A DNA stretch of 64,000 nt from Mangrovimicrobium sp033283325 (GTDB lineage: Bacteria; Pseudomonadota; Gammaproteobacteria; Pseudomonadales; Halieaceae): the NCBI GenBank assembly GCA_033283325.1, contig JAWMQO010000001.1, positions 1,054,001 through 1,118,000 of the forward strand, given 5' to 3'. The position numbers were made by a program, and so were the translations under genes. Under the pieces are notes generated by a model. That model was not told the DNA's origin, made no database searches, and saw nothing but the letters and a program-made list of their open reading frames with translations. Of this stretch, positions 42,690-50,994 are shown in pieces (the first letter of the stretch is position 1; the number at the start of each line of letters is the position of its first letter).

Positions 42690-43994
42690 ATGGACGAGTT
42701 GATACGCCTGTGGGATTCCTCCGGCCTCGCGCAGTTTTCCCTCGGCCAGGGTTTCATGCTGCTGATCGGGATGCTGCTGCTCTACCTCGCGATCTATAAA
42801 AAGTTCGAACCGCTGTTGCTCGTGCCCATTGGCTTCGGCGGAATCCTGGCCAACATTCCCGGAGCGGGCCTGGCTTACTCCGCTGTGGAGAATGCGCTCA
42901 TCGGCGCCGGGCCTGATCTGCATGCCGCCTATGCGACCCTGTTCCAGTTACCCGTGGAGAGCAGTGCGAAAGCCTTGCATGCCGCCTACGACAACAGCAC
43001 TGCGGCGACCCATCTGGCGGCCGTCCAGTTGGCGCTGGATGCGGGTTTCAGTAACGGCATGCTCTACAACTTCTACTCGGTGGCTATCGCCAGCGGCGTC
43101 GCCCCCCTGGTAATTTTCATGGGCGTCGGTGCAATGACCGACTTCGGCCCCTTGCTCGCCAATCCCAAGACCCTGTTCCTGGGCGCAGCCGCCCAGTTTG
43201 GTATTTTCGCAACGGTACTCGGCGCGGTTGCACTGACCGACCTCGGGCTGATGGACTTCTCCCTCGCCGACGCCGCCGCTATCGGCATTATCGGCGGTGC
43301 CGACGGCCCCACGGCGATCTACGTCGCCAGCCTGTTGGCGCCGGACCTGCTCGGGGCGATCGCGGTGGCTGCCTATTCCTACATGGCGCTGGTACCGATG
43401 ATCCAGCCGCCGATCATGCGCGCCCTGACGACGGAGGCGGAGCGCAAGATCGAGATGAAGCAGTTGCGCCACGTGTCCCGCCTGGAAAAAATCGTTTTCC
43501 CCCTGATCCTGCTGATCCTGGTTGCACTGCTGTTGCCGGCGGCTGCGCCACTGCTCGGTATGTTCTGCTTTGGCAACCTGATGAAGGAGTGCGGTGTCGT
43601 CGATCGCCTTTCGGATACCGCGCAGAACGCACTGATCAATATCACCACGATCTTCCTCGGCCTGTCGGTGGGTTCCAAGCTGGTGGCGGACAAGTTTCTC
43701 GACATCAACACCCTGGGCATTCTCGGCCTCGGTATCATCGCCTTTGGCATCGGTACCGCCTCCGGTGTACTCATCGCCAAGTTGATGAACCGTTTCGGCA
43801 GCACACCCATCAATCCCCTGATTGGCTCGGCGGGCGTTTCCGCCGTGCCCATGGCCGCGAGGGTCAGCAACAAGCTCGGCCTCGAGGCGGACCCCCACAA
43901 CTTCCTCCTGATGCACGCGATGGGGCCGAATGTCGCCGGCGTGATCGGCTCGGCAGTCGCGGCGGGTGTCATGATCAGCCTGGTAGGCGGCTAG
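42690..43994 (+). CDS. oadB: Oxaloacetate decarboxylase beta subunit
   Basis: A 434-aa polytopic membrane protein with 9-10 helices. It decarboxylates carboxybiotin and exports Na+. ADAAAIGIIGGADGPTAIYV contains the conserved Asp and Gly motif of the Na+ site. GSAGVSAVPMAARVSNKLG and NFLLMHAMGPNVAGVIGSA are family signatures. It begins 1 bp after the oadA stop. The gamma-alpha-beta order is usual. Confidence 0.95.
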   Translation: MDELIRLWDSSGLAQFSLGQGFMLLIGMLLLYLAIYKKFEPLLLVPIGFGGILANIPGAGLAYSAVENALIGAGPDLHAAYATLFQLPVESSAKALHAAYDNSTAATHLAAVQLALDAGFSNGMLYNFYSVAIASGVAPLVIFMGVGAMTDFGPLLANPKTLFLGAAAQFGIFATVLGAVALTDLGLMDFSLADAAAIGIIGGADGPTAIYVASLLAPDLLGAIAVAAYSYMALVPMIQPPIMRALTTEAERKIEMKQLRHVSRLEKIVFPLILLILVALLLPAAAPLLGMFCFGNLMKECGVVDRLSDTAQNALINITTIFLGLSVGSKLVADKFLDINTLGILGLGIIAFGIGTASGVLIAKLMNRFGSTPINPLIGSAGVSAVPMAARVSNKLGLEADPHNFLLMHAMGPNVAGVIGSAVAAGVMISLVGG

Positions 43995-44027
43995 TACTCA
44001 CCAGGCGTTATTTGCGGAGTAGCATTC

Positions 44028-44405
44028 TTGAGTCTTTTCGAAACCACGATCAAGCCCCGGTTCTACGAGACCGATGGCTTCGGTCACATCAGCAATACCG
44101 TCATCCCGGCCTGGTTTGAAATCGGCCGATCCGAGTTTCTCGCCACCCTGCCGCCGGGAAGCCGGCACTGGCTGACCGCGTCGGTGACAGTCGATTACCT
44201 GCTGGAAACCTTTCACACCAGCGATGTCACCCTGCGTATTACCGGCACGGAAGTCGGCAACAGCTCACTGACGGTCTACTGTGAAATGCTCCAGGACGGC
44301 AAGGTCACTGTGCGTGGCAGCTCGGTACTGGTGTACATGTCCGAGGACCGCAGCGGTTCCGTGCGGATTCCGGACGAGATCAGGGAATCACTTCCCCAGG
44401 GCTGA
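44028..44405 (+). CDS. Acyl-CoA thioesterase, 4HBT hotdog family
   Basis: A 125-aa hotdog-fold protein. The catalytic-region motif YETDGFGHISNTVIPAWFE, with its Asp and GH, matches 4-hydroxybenzoyl-CoA thioesterase-like enzymes (FadM/YbgC type). The start is TTG at 44028, the only start matching the family N-terminus, with GCGGAG upstream; this is a rare start codon. It hydrolyses acyl-CoA; chain preference is unknown. It follows oadB by 33 bp. The 3' end overlaps pdxJ by about 18 bp in convergent orientation. Confidence 0.8.
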   Translation: MSLFETTIKPRFYETDGFGHISNTVIPAWFEIGRSEFLATLPPGSRHWLTASVTVDYLLETFHTSDVTLRITGTEVGNSSLTVYCEMLQDGKVTVRGSSVLVYMSEDRSGSVRIPDEIRESLPQG

Positions 44406-45152
44406 CTGGTAGGCGGCGATGGTGCCGGCCAGGCCCATGCGAATCGCATCCACCGTAAGCGCGTGGCCGATGGACACTTCAAGCAGCCCGGGCACTTCTG
44501 CAGCGAAGCGCGGCAGGTTGTGGAGGTCGAGATCGTGCCCGGCGTTCACACCCAGCCCGGCCTCGGCGGCGGCTTCCGCTGCGCGGATAAATTCCTCGAG
44601 AATCGCATCCACTGACTTACCCGCGGCGAAAGCCGCTGCATAACTCTCGGTATAGAGCTCGATGCGCTCCGCCCCCACCTCAGCCGCGAGTTTGATCTGC
44701 TCCGGCACCGGGTCCATGAACAGGCTGGTGCGAATGCCCAGTGACTTCAGTTCCTCGACCAGTGGCGCCACCTTGTCACCGTCCTTTTTCAGGTCGAAAC
44801 CGTGGTCCGAGGTGAGTTGCCCGTCGCCATCCGGTACCAGCGTGCACTGTGCGGGTTTGATCTCGCGCACCAGTTCCATGAATCCCGGGTAATCCGACAC
44901 GCCCGTGCGCTCGCTGCGCCGGGGGCCGCTCATCGGGTTGCCCTCGATGTTGAACTCCACCTGGAGCATCGCCGCAAGGTCGAAACAGTCCTGGGCGCGA
45001 ATGTGGCGCTGGTCCGGACGCGGGTGGACGGTGATGCCGTCGGCGCCGGCGTCAATGCACATCTGTGCGTGCAGCGGAATGTCGGGATTGGTGGTGTCGC
45101 GTGAATTGCGTATCAGCGCGATCTTGTTGAGGTTGACCGATAGGGCGATCAC
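44388..45152 (-). CDS. pdxJ: Pyridoxine 5'-phosphate synthase
   Basis: A 254-aa TIM-barrel enzyme that condenses 1-deoxyxylulose 5-phosphate with 3-amino-2-oxopropyl phosphate, the last ring-closing step of vitamin B6 synthesis. Motifs: SVNLNKIALIRNSR, CIDAGADGITVHPRPDQRHI, FNIEGNP, and GLGVNAGHDLDLHNL. SerC, which also serves this pathway, is encoded at 58.5 kb. It is followed in reverse by cyclophilin 3 bp upstream. Confidence 0.95.
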   Translation of the reverse strand: MIALSVNLNKIALIRNSRDTTNPDIPLHAQMCIDAGADGITVHPRPDQRHIRAQDCFDLAAMLQVEFNIEGNPMSGPRRSERTGVSDYPGFMELVREIKPAQCTLVPDGDGQLTSDHGFDLKKDGDKVAPLVEELKSLGIRTSLFMDPVPEQIKLAAEVGAERIELYTESYAAAFAAGKSVDAILEEFIRAAEAAAEAGLGVNAGHDLDLHNLPRFAAEVPGLLEVSIGHALTVDAIRMGLAGTIAAYQSALGK

Positions 45153-45155
45153 GGG

Positions 45156-45725
45156 CTACTGCCGCACGATGTCGAGAATTTCGATTGCGTCCACGGGTAC
45201 GTCCGACTGGCCGTTGACCGTGTGTGTCGGGGCCGTGACGATGTAGTCGACCACCGACATACCCTCGATGACTTCGCCAAAAACCGCGTAGCCATCGCGT
45301 CCGGGCGCCCAGTCGAGGCGCAGGTTGCTGCGCACGTTGATGAAGAACTGGGCGCTCGCGGAATCCGGGTCGTCAGTGCGCGCCATGGCGATGGTGCCGC
45401 GGACGTTGTGCAGGCGGTTGCGGGATTCGTTGGTGATCGCGTCGCGTGTTTCCTTTTCACTCATGTCGGCCAGGAAACCGCCGCCCTGGATCATGAAGTC
45501 GGGAATCACCCGGTGGAAAATCGTGCCCTTGTAGAAGCCGCTGTCGACGTACTGAAGGAAGTTGTCCACCGTGACGGGTGATTTCTCCGCAAACAGGCGC
45601 AGGGTAATGTCGCCCTCGCTGGTCTTGATCTGCACGATGGGGTCCCCCGGCGCGGCCTGTGCCAGCAACAGCGTGGGGGCGAGCAGCAGGGCGAGGCCCA
45701 GTATCAGTTTACGCAGCACGATCAT
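45156..45725 (-). CDS. Periplasmic cyclophilin-type peptidyl-prolyl isomerase
   Basis: A 189-aa protein with a signal peptide (KLILGLALLLAPTLLLAQAA) and a single cyclophilin domain. The catalytic Arg lies in GTIFHRVIPDFMIQGGG; AMARTDDPDSASAQFFIN is the second signature. It catalyses cis-trans isomerisation of prolyl bonds in the periplasm, like PpiA. It sits between pdxJ (3 bp) and the SH3 protein (9 bp), so the three are likely one transcript. Confidence 0.92.
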   Translation of the reverse strand: MIVLRKLILGLALLLAPTLLLAQAAPGDPIVQIKTSEGDITLRLFAEKSPVTVDNFLQYVDSGFYKGTIFHRVIPDFMIQGGGFLADMSEKETRDAITNESRNRLHNVRGTIAMARTDDPDSASAQFFINVRSNLRLDWAPGRDGYAVFGEVIEGMSVVDYIVTAPTHTVNGQSDVPVDAIEILDIVRQ

Positions 45726-45734
45726 TTTTCCTCC

Positions 45735-46403
45735 CTAGGCCCATTCGGACATGCGCCGGCGCTTCGGCCAGAGCCGCGGTACCACCAGTGTAATGACCAC
45801 CCCGAGGAGTACCGCCAGGGCGCCATTGATAAAGTCTCCGCTTTGCAGCTTGTCCGACAGGCGCTGGTTCTCGGCCTCGAGCATCTCCACCTCGGAACGC
45901 AGGTTTTCGCTCAGTTCCACCAGGCGCCGATTGTCGGAATCGAGTTGTACGGCGTTGCCGGAAATCTGCTTCAGGCGGGCCAGCTCCTGCTCCGCCTGGT
46001 TCAGCTCGCCGCCGGTATTTCCCAGCTGGCTCGAGAGATCCGATTTCTCCACCCGCAGTGCCTCCAGTTGGGCGGTCAACTCGCGGTTCTTCGTCGCCAG
46101 CTGCTCGGCGCGGGCGACGGCGGCGGGCAACTGCACCTGGGCCGGGCGCTGGGAAGTGAGGAACTCAGTGCTGATCCACCCATCGGTGCCGGCCGAGGTG
46201 GTCACTTCAGCCCATTCGCCGTCGTCCGTTGTGCTCTTGAGCGTCATGCTGTCACCGGGGTTCAGTTTGCCCAGCCAGCGGTATTCCTTGCCCGGGCCCG
46301 AGTGCAGGACCACGAAGACCTCGTCGCTGATATAGCGCGTGCTCTGGGCAAATGCGGAATAGGGCAGGGTAAGAACGGCGATCAGGAACAGCAGGTGGCG
46401 CAA
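45735..46403 (-). CDS. TIGR04211-type SH3/coiled-coil membrane protein (YgiM-like)
   Basis: A 222-aa protein: signal peptide to about residue 20, an SH3b domain (about 22-90; VLHSGPGKEYRWLGKLNPGD), a coiled coil (about 95-185), and a C-terminal helix (GALAVLLGVVITLVVP) with a basic cytoplasmic end. This is the layout of the TIGR04211/YgiM family anchored in the inner membrane with the SH3b domain in the periplasm. Exact role unknown, likely envelope-related. Confidence 0.85.
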   Translation of the reverse strand: MRHLLFLIAVLTLPYSAFAQSTRYISDEVFVVLHSGPGKEYRWLGKLNPGDSMTLKSTTDDGEWAEVTTSAGTDGWISTEFLTSQRPAQVQLPAAVARAEQLATKNRELTAQLEALRVEKSDLSSQLGNTGGELNQAEQELARLKQISGNAVQLDSDNRRLVELSENLRSEVEMLEAENQRLSDKLQSGDFINGALAVLLGVVITLVVPRLWPKRRRMSEWA

Positions 46404-46573
46404 GAGAGGGTCCTCGGCAGCAGATTATGGGTGGCATCGTTTCAGCGGCGCTAGTGTACCTTCGATGCCGGATGATTTAAATTGCGCGGGAAGTCGCGTC
46501 CGGGGCCGGAATTCCGCCCCCCGGAACCACAGCGGGGATTCCTTGGATGGCTTGCGGGAGCCCGACTTTGGGT

Positions 46574-47152
46574 TCAGCCTTCCTCTTCCTTGAGATGGGG
46601 GCTGATCAGGAGCGCGGTGAGGATCGTGAGCAGGAGGGTGAAGCCGATCGCCGAGTACAGCTTGTAGCTGACCCAGGTGGCTTCGGAAAAGCCGTAGGCC
46701 ACCACCAGGTTGAGGGCGCCGACCACGGCGAAGTTGGTCACCCACAGCAGGTTGAGCCTGGTCCACACCGGCTTGGGCAGGTGGATCTGGCTGCCGAGGG
46801 TGCGCTCCATCAGGTTCTTTTCGCCGATAAATTGCGAAGCACCGAAGGCGATGGCCAGGACCCAGTTGAAAATCGTCGGCTTCCACTGGATGAACAGCTC
46901 GTTTTGCAGCACCAGGGTTGCCCCGCCGAAGACCATGACGGCTGCCAGCATCCACAGCGCGCGCTTCTCCAGCTCCCGGGTGACCAGGTAGACCAGGCTG
47001 ACCTGCAGTGCGGTCGCTACCATCAGCACCGCTGTGGCGCTGTAAATTCCGTTGAAGGTGTATTCGAAGCTCCCCAGGCTGAGAGTCGAGCCATCGAACT
47101 GGTAGACGATGAAAAACAGTGCGATGGGGATGAATTCTGCCAATTGCTTCAT
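46574..47152 (-). CDS. yciB: Inner membrane-spanning protein YciB (septation protein A family)
   Basis: A 192-aa protein with about five helices. KPTIFNWVLAIAFGASQFIGEKNLMERTLG holds the family's conserved KPT-x-x-NW and FIGEKNL segments. YciB (IspZ) supports cell envelope integrity and division-site processes. It is encoded opposite the PHP gene. The promoter must lie in the roughly 90 bp between them. Confidence 0.92.
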   Translation of the reverse strand: MKQLAEFIPIALFFIVYQFDGSTLSLGSFEYTFNGIYSATAVLMVATALQVSLVYLVTRELEKRALWMLAAVMVFGGATLVLQNELFIQWKPTIFNWVLAIAFGASQFIGEKNLMERTLGSQIHLPKPVWTRLNLLWVTNFAVVGALNLVVAYGFSEATWVSYKLYSAIGFTLLLTILTALLISPHLKEEEG

Positions 47153-47242
47153 GGTTTAGAGTCGGCCCGGATTGTTAAGATGGGTGTAATTACGGGAGCC
47201 CCGAGGGCGCTCCCCCAGCGAAGAGTGCCAAGTGTAAAGACA

Positions 47243-48088
47243 GTGTTGATAGACTTCCATACCCACAGTACCGCCTCCGACGGGGCCCTGAGTCCGCTGG
47301 AATTGCTCGAGCGCGCGCAGGCCGCGGGCATCGCGCAGTTCGCCATTACCGACCACGATACCGACAGGGGTTTTCGCGAGGCGGTGGCCCTGCCGGAATG
47401 CGCCGGGCTGAAGCTCATCCCCGGCGTGGAGCTCTCCTGCCAGTGGTCCGGCGCCAATATCCACATTGTGGGCCTGGGGATGGACTGCGAGCATCCTGTC
47501 ATGGTGGCGGGGCTCGCCCGTCTCGACGAGGCGCGCATGCAGCGAGCACGGCGCATCGCCGAGGTGCTGGAAAAGCGGGGCTTTGCCGGCGCCCTGGAGG
47601 GCGCGCTGGAAGAAGCCGGCGGCAGCCAGCTGGGCCGCCCCCACTTCGCCCGCTGGATGGTGGCACAGGAGTACGTTGCCGACTTTACCACCGCCTTCGA
47701 CAAGTACCTGGGCCGCGGCAAGGCGGGGGACGTCAAGGCGTTCTGGCCGGAGATGGCAGAGGTGGTTGGCTGGATCGTCAGCGCCGGTGGTGTGGCGATT
47801 ATTGCCCATCCTCTGCACTACGATTTCACCCGCAGCAAACTGCGCCGCCTGGTGACGGATTTCAAGGCGGCGGGCGGCGAAGGCATCGAGATCCACAGCG
47901 GCCGGCAGGGGGAAGACCAGATCCGCCAGATGCGCCGCCTGGCCGATGAATTCGAACTGGAAGTGTCTGTCGGCAGCGATTTTCACCGCGACGGCCCCTA
48001 CAACCCCGATCTCGGGGTTCAGCTGCACGATGCCGACCGCCTGCCGGGTGTCTGGCGCCGCTGGCTGTCGGACGGGGGCGCAGCATGA
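47243..48088 (+). CDS. rnm: PHP-domain phosphoesterase (RNase AM/YciV family)
   Basis: A 281-aa PHP hydrolase. Metal-binding motifs in order: DFHTHSTASDG, AITDHDTD, IPGVELSC, IAHPLHYD and VGSDFHRDG. The YciV/TrpH family acts on 3',5'-bisphosphonucleotides and as a 5'-3' exoribonuclease (RNase AM). Start is uncertain: GTG at 47243, or an ATG at 47180 adding about 21 residues. The next gene overlaps by ATGA. The neighbours yciO, scpAB and rluB match the E. coli yci cluster. Confidence 0.85.
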   Translation: MLIDFHTHSTASDGALSPLELLERAQAAGIAQFAITDHDTDRGFREAVALPECAGLKLIPGVELSCQWSGANIHIVGLGMDCEHPVMVAGLARLDEARMQRARRIAEVLEKRGFAGALEGALEEAGGSQLGRPHFARWMVAQEYVADFTTAFDKYLGRGKAGDVKAFWPEMAEVVGWIVSAGGVAIIAHPLHYDFTRSKLRRLVTDFKAAGGEGIEIHSGRQGEDQIRQMRRLADEFELEVSVGSDFHRDGPYNPDLGVQLHDADRLPGVWRRWLSDGGAA

Positions 48089-48708
48089 GCCAGTTCTTCC
48101 AGGTCCACCCGGAAAACCCCCAGGCTCGCCTGATTCGCCAGGCGGTGGACATCATCCAGGGAGGCGGGGTCATCGTCTACCCGACCGACTCGGCCTACGC
48201 CCTGGGCTGCCATATCGGCGACCGCACGGCCCTGGACCGTATCCGCCGCATCCGCAAGCTTGACGACCGCCACAACTTCACCCTGGTCTGCCGCGATCTC
48301 TCGGAAATTGCCACTTACGCCAAGGTCGACAACAAGGTCTACCGGCTCCTCAAGCACGCCACGCCGGGGCCCTACACGTTTATCCTGACCGCCACGTCCG
48401 AGGTTCCGCGGCGCCTGAAGCACCCCAAGCGCAAGACGGTTGGGCTGCGCGTGCCGGAGAACAACATTGCCCAGGCTTTGCTGGCTGACCTGGGTGAGCC
48501 TCTCATGAGTGTCACCCTGATCATGCCCGGGGATGAATTGCCGCTGATCGACCCTTACGATATTCGCGAGACGCTGCAGCATGAGGTCGATCTGGTGATT
48601 GATGGTGGGTACTGTGGTATGGAACCGACTTCGGTGATTGACCTGGTGGATGAGACGCCGATCGTCTTGCGGGTTGGGAAGGGCGATATTGCGCCATTTG
48701 AGGACTGA
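48085..48708 (+). CDS. yciO: YciO-family Sua5/YrdC-like protein
   Basis: A 207-aa protein of the YrdC/Sua5/YciO superfamily: a core with IVYPTDSAYALGCHIGD, RIRKLDDRHNFTLVCRDL and KRKTVGLRVPEN. TsaC/Sua5 members make threonylcarbamoyl-AMP for tRNA; YciO members are paralogues with weak or unproven activity of that type. The clear YciO grouping comes from length, motifs and its position after the PHP gene with a 4-nt overlap. Confidence 0.85.
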   Translation: MSQFFQVHPENPQARLIRQAVDIIQGGGVIVYPTDSAYALGCHIGDRTALDRIRRIRKLDDRHNFTLVCRDLSEIATYAKVDNKVYRLLKHATPGPYTFILTATSEVPRRLKHPKRKTVGLRVPENNIAQALLADLGEPLMSVTLIMPGDELPLIDPYDIRETLQHEVDLVIDGGYCGMEPTSVIDLVDETPIVLRVGKGDIAPFED

Positions 48709-49131
48709 AGTTTCTCTCGAGGGTTAATTCCTTTCATTGGAGCGTCCGGCATCTGTGCGCGATTCTCCCGAAACCCAAGGTCTTCGGCGGCACACCAGGT
48801 TAAAAAGCGCTACGGATTTCCCTCTGCAGTCAGCTTGAAGCGGTGAATAGTCCCCAGCGGGACCGTGAGGCGACAGGACGTCGCCGACCGAGCCTGTACA
48901 TGGATGTACGCTTTTTGGTGTGTCCCGCTGGGGACTATTCACCGCTTCAAGCGATTCGAGGGCACCCCTATGGCCATCGACTACAACCAAACAGCGAGTG
49001 AAACAGAACGATAATCCGCAGCCAGCGGGTACCCGACACCGGCGATGCAGGCCGACTATTACCCAAGGCAGGAGTTGCCCCCGCCCACCTTCATTCAGGT
49101 ATACTCACCCAAACCAATGGCAGGTGAGCAC
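48709..49131. other. Long intergenic region before scpA
   Basis: About 420 bp. It contains the 31-bp inverted-repeat element (48833-48952) and a candidate promoter for scpA: TTGCCC (49075-49080), 19 bp, TATACT (49100-49105). No convincing coding frame was seen inside it. Confidence 0.6.
48833..48952. repeat. 31-bp inverted-repeat element with two internal hairpins
   Basis: The arm at 48833-48863 is the exact reverse complement of 48922-48952. The 58-nt centre holds GGCGAC-AGGAC-GTCGCC and GTACA-TGGA-TGTAC, so an RNA or single strand would fold into a three-way junction. It lies between yciO and scpA. It looks like a small non-autonomous mobile or palindromic intergenic repeat; no transposase or target-site duplication was identified. 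Confidence 0.75.
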
Positions 49132-50013
49132 GTGACAGAGAACAACCCGCAGGCGGACGCCCCCGAAGGGCAGCCGCAACAGGCCGCCACAGCCGCACAG
49201 ACCACCAACACCGCGGGACATGCACGCCCGCAGCAGGCCGAGATGCCCTTTGCAGTCGTCATGGGTAAAGCCGTAACGGAGTTGCCCAAGGATCTGTACA
49301 TCCCACCCCAGGCACTGGAAGTGTTCCTGGAGGCCTTCGAGGGTCCGCTGGACCTGCTGCTGTATCTCATCAAGCGCCAGAATCTCGACATCCTCGAGAT
49401 CGATGTCTCCAAGATTACCGAGCAGTACATGCACTACGTCGAACTCATGGACGCCATGAAGTTCGAACTGGCGGCTGAGTACCTGCTGATGGCCGCGATG
49501 CTGGCGGAGATCAAGTCCCGGATGCTGTTGCCGCGCTCCTCCAGCGTGGAGGAAGACGAGGAAGATCCCCGCGCCACCCTGATTCGCCGCCTGCAGGAAT
49601 ACGAGCGATTCAAGAAGGCCGCCGAAGATATCGAGGAGCTGCCGCGGATGGAGCGCGATACCTGGCAGGGTAGCGCCGAGCCACCGGATATCCAGCGCAG
49701 CCGCCAGGAGCCGGACATCGATATGCGCGAGCTGCTGGTAGCCCTGTCCGAGGTCCTGCGCCGCGCGGACATGTTCGAGAGCCACCATGTGCAGCGCGAA
49801 GCGCTTTCCACCCGTGAGCGTATGTCGGAGGTGCTGGAAAAGCTTTCCGGTCGCCAGTTCGTGCCCTTTGTCGCCCTGTTCAATGCCCAGGAGGGTCGTC
49901 TCGGCGTGGTCGTGACTTTCCTCGCGGTGATGGAGCTGATCAAGGAATCCCTGGTGGAGATCGTGCAGACCGATGCATTTGGTCCCATCCACGTCAAGGC
50001 GAGGTCCGAATAG
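49132..50013 (+). CDS. scpA: Segregation and condensation protein A
   Basis: A 293-aa kleisin that bridges SMC heads with ScpB in chromosome condensation. The core begins EVFLEAFEGPLDLLLYLIKRQNLDIL, followed by KITEQYMHYVELM and EYLLMAAMLAEIKSRMLLP, all family signatures; the C-terminal winged helix follows. The GTG at 49132 has AGGTGAG just before it. A longer frame from 49045 would start inside or before the -10 hexamer at 49100 and is disfavoured; ATG 49117 is another alternative. The N-terminal 45 residues are Gln/Ala-rich and disordered. Confidence 0.9.
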   Translation: MTENNPQADAPEGQPQQAATAAQTTNTAGHARPQQAEMPFAVVMGKAVTELPKDLYIPPQALEVFLEAFEGPLDLLLYLIKRQNLDILEIDVSKITEQYMHYVELMDAMKFELAAEYLLMAAMLAEIKSRMLLPRSSSVEEDEEDPRATLIRRLQEYERFKKAAEDIEELPRMERDTWQGSAEPPDIQRSRQEPDIDMRELLVALSEVLRRADMFESHHVQREALSTRERMSEVLEKLSGRQFVPFVALFNAQEGRLGVVVTFLAVMELIKESLVEIVQTDAFGPIHVKARSE

Positions 50014-50014
50014 G

Positions 50015-50983
50015 ATGTCAGATACCAGTCTGGTGAACATCATCGAGGGGGCGCTGCTGGCAGCCGGCAAACCGATGACCGTGGCCCAGATTTGCGACCT
50101 GTTCGAGGAGCACGAGAAACCCGAGAACAAGGCTGTCCGGGAGGCTATGCAAGAGGTTGCAGAGCGCTGCGAGGGCCGCGGTTTCGAACTGGTCGAGGTC
50201 GCCAGTGGCTTCCGCTTCCAGGTACGTCAGTCCCTCAGCCCCTGGGTGGGCCGGCTGTGGCAGGAACGCCCGGCCAAGTACTCCCGCGCATTGCTCGAAA
50301 CACTCGCATTGATCGCCTATCGCCAGCCCATCACCCGGGGTGAGATCGAGGAGATCCGCGGTGTGGCGGTGAGTTCGAACATCATCAAGACACTCCACGA
50401 GCGGGAGTGGATTCGCGTGGTGGGGCATCGCGATGTGCCGGGGCGCCCGGCGATGTACGCCACCACCCGCCAGTTTCTCGACTACTTCAACCTGAAGAGC
50501 CTCGACCAGCTTCCGGCCCTGGCGGATATCCGCGACCTGGAAACCCTCAACGCGGAACTGGGCTTTTCAGAGCCCCTGCCCGGCACTGAGGGAGAGGGCG
50601 AAAACAAAGCCGCGCCCGGCCTCACGGTGGTCGGCGGCACCGATCACAAACCCGCCGACGCTGTAGACGGAATCAGCGAAGCGCAGGTAGGAGCGGATAT
50701 CAGCGCAGAAGGCACGCTGGAGAGCCCCGGGGAGACTTCCGCAGTGAACCCCGAAGCAAACGCCGAAGCGAGCGACGAAGAAAGCACCGAAGAAAGCGCC
50801 CAGGAAGGCGCCGAAACAGCTGCCGGCGAGTTCGACGAGGCGGAGCTTGAACAACTTGAACCCGAGCAGGTTGAACCCGAGAGTATCGAGGCGCTTGCCG
50901 ACGCGGCGCAGGAACTCACCGACGCTTCCCCAGCTGATGAAGACGCATCGGCAGACCCCTCACGCCCGGAAAGCCAGGGCTAA
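50015..50983 (+). CDS. scpB: Segregation and condensation protein B with acidic tail
   Basis: A 322-aa ScpB. The N-terminal double winged-helix part (about 1-185) includes LVNIIEGALLAAGKPM, LLETLALIAYRQPITRGEIEEIRGV and the GRPAMYATT motif. A C-terminal region (about 195-322) is low-complexity, rich in Glu/Asp/Ala and likely disordered. Usual ScpB proteins are about 180-250 aa, so the tail is an extension. ATG at 50015, 1 bp after the scpA stop. Partner of ScpA in the Smc-ScpAB condensin. Confidence 0.92.
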   Translation: MSDTSLVNIIEGALLAAGKPMTVAQICDLFEEHEKPENKAVREAMQEVAERCEGRGFELVEVASGFRFQVRQSLSPWVGRLWQERPAKYSRALLETLALIAYRQPITRGEIEEIRGVAVSSNIIKTLHEREWIRVVGHRDVPGRPAMYATTRQFLDYFNLKSLDQLPALADIRDLETLNAELGFSEPLPGTEGEGENKAAPGLTVVGGTDHKPADAVDGISEAQVGADISAEGTLESPGETSAVNPEANAEASDEESTEESAQEGAETAAGEFDEAELEQLEPEQVEPESIEALADAAQELTDASPADEDASADPSRPESQG

Positions 50984-50994
50984 TCAGGCACGCA

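Noticed and set aside
46547..47242. N-terminal extension of the PHP-domain frame
   Set aside because: It runs antisense through yciB and has no PHP character; a start at 47243 (or 47180) gives the normal domain.
48724..48990. Minus-strand frame across the inverted-repeat element
   Set aside because: It is generated by the repeat itself, has no ribosome site and no recognisable family.
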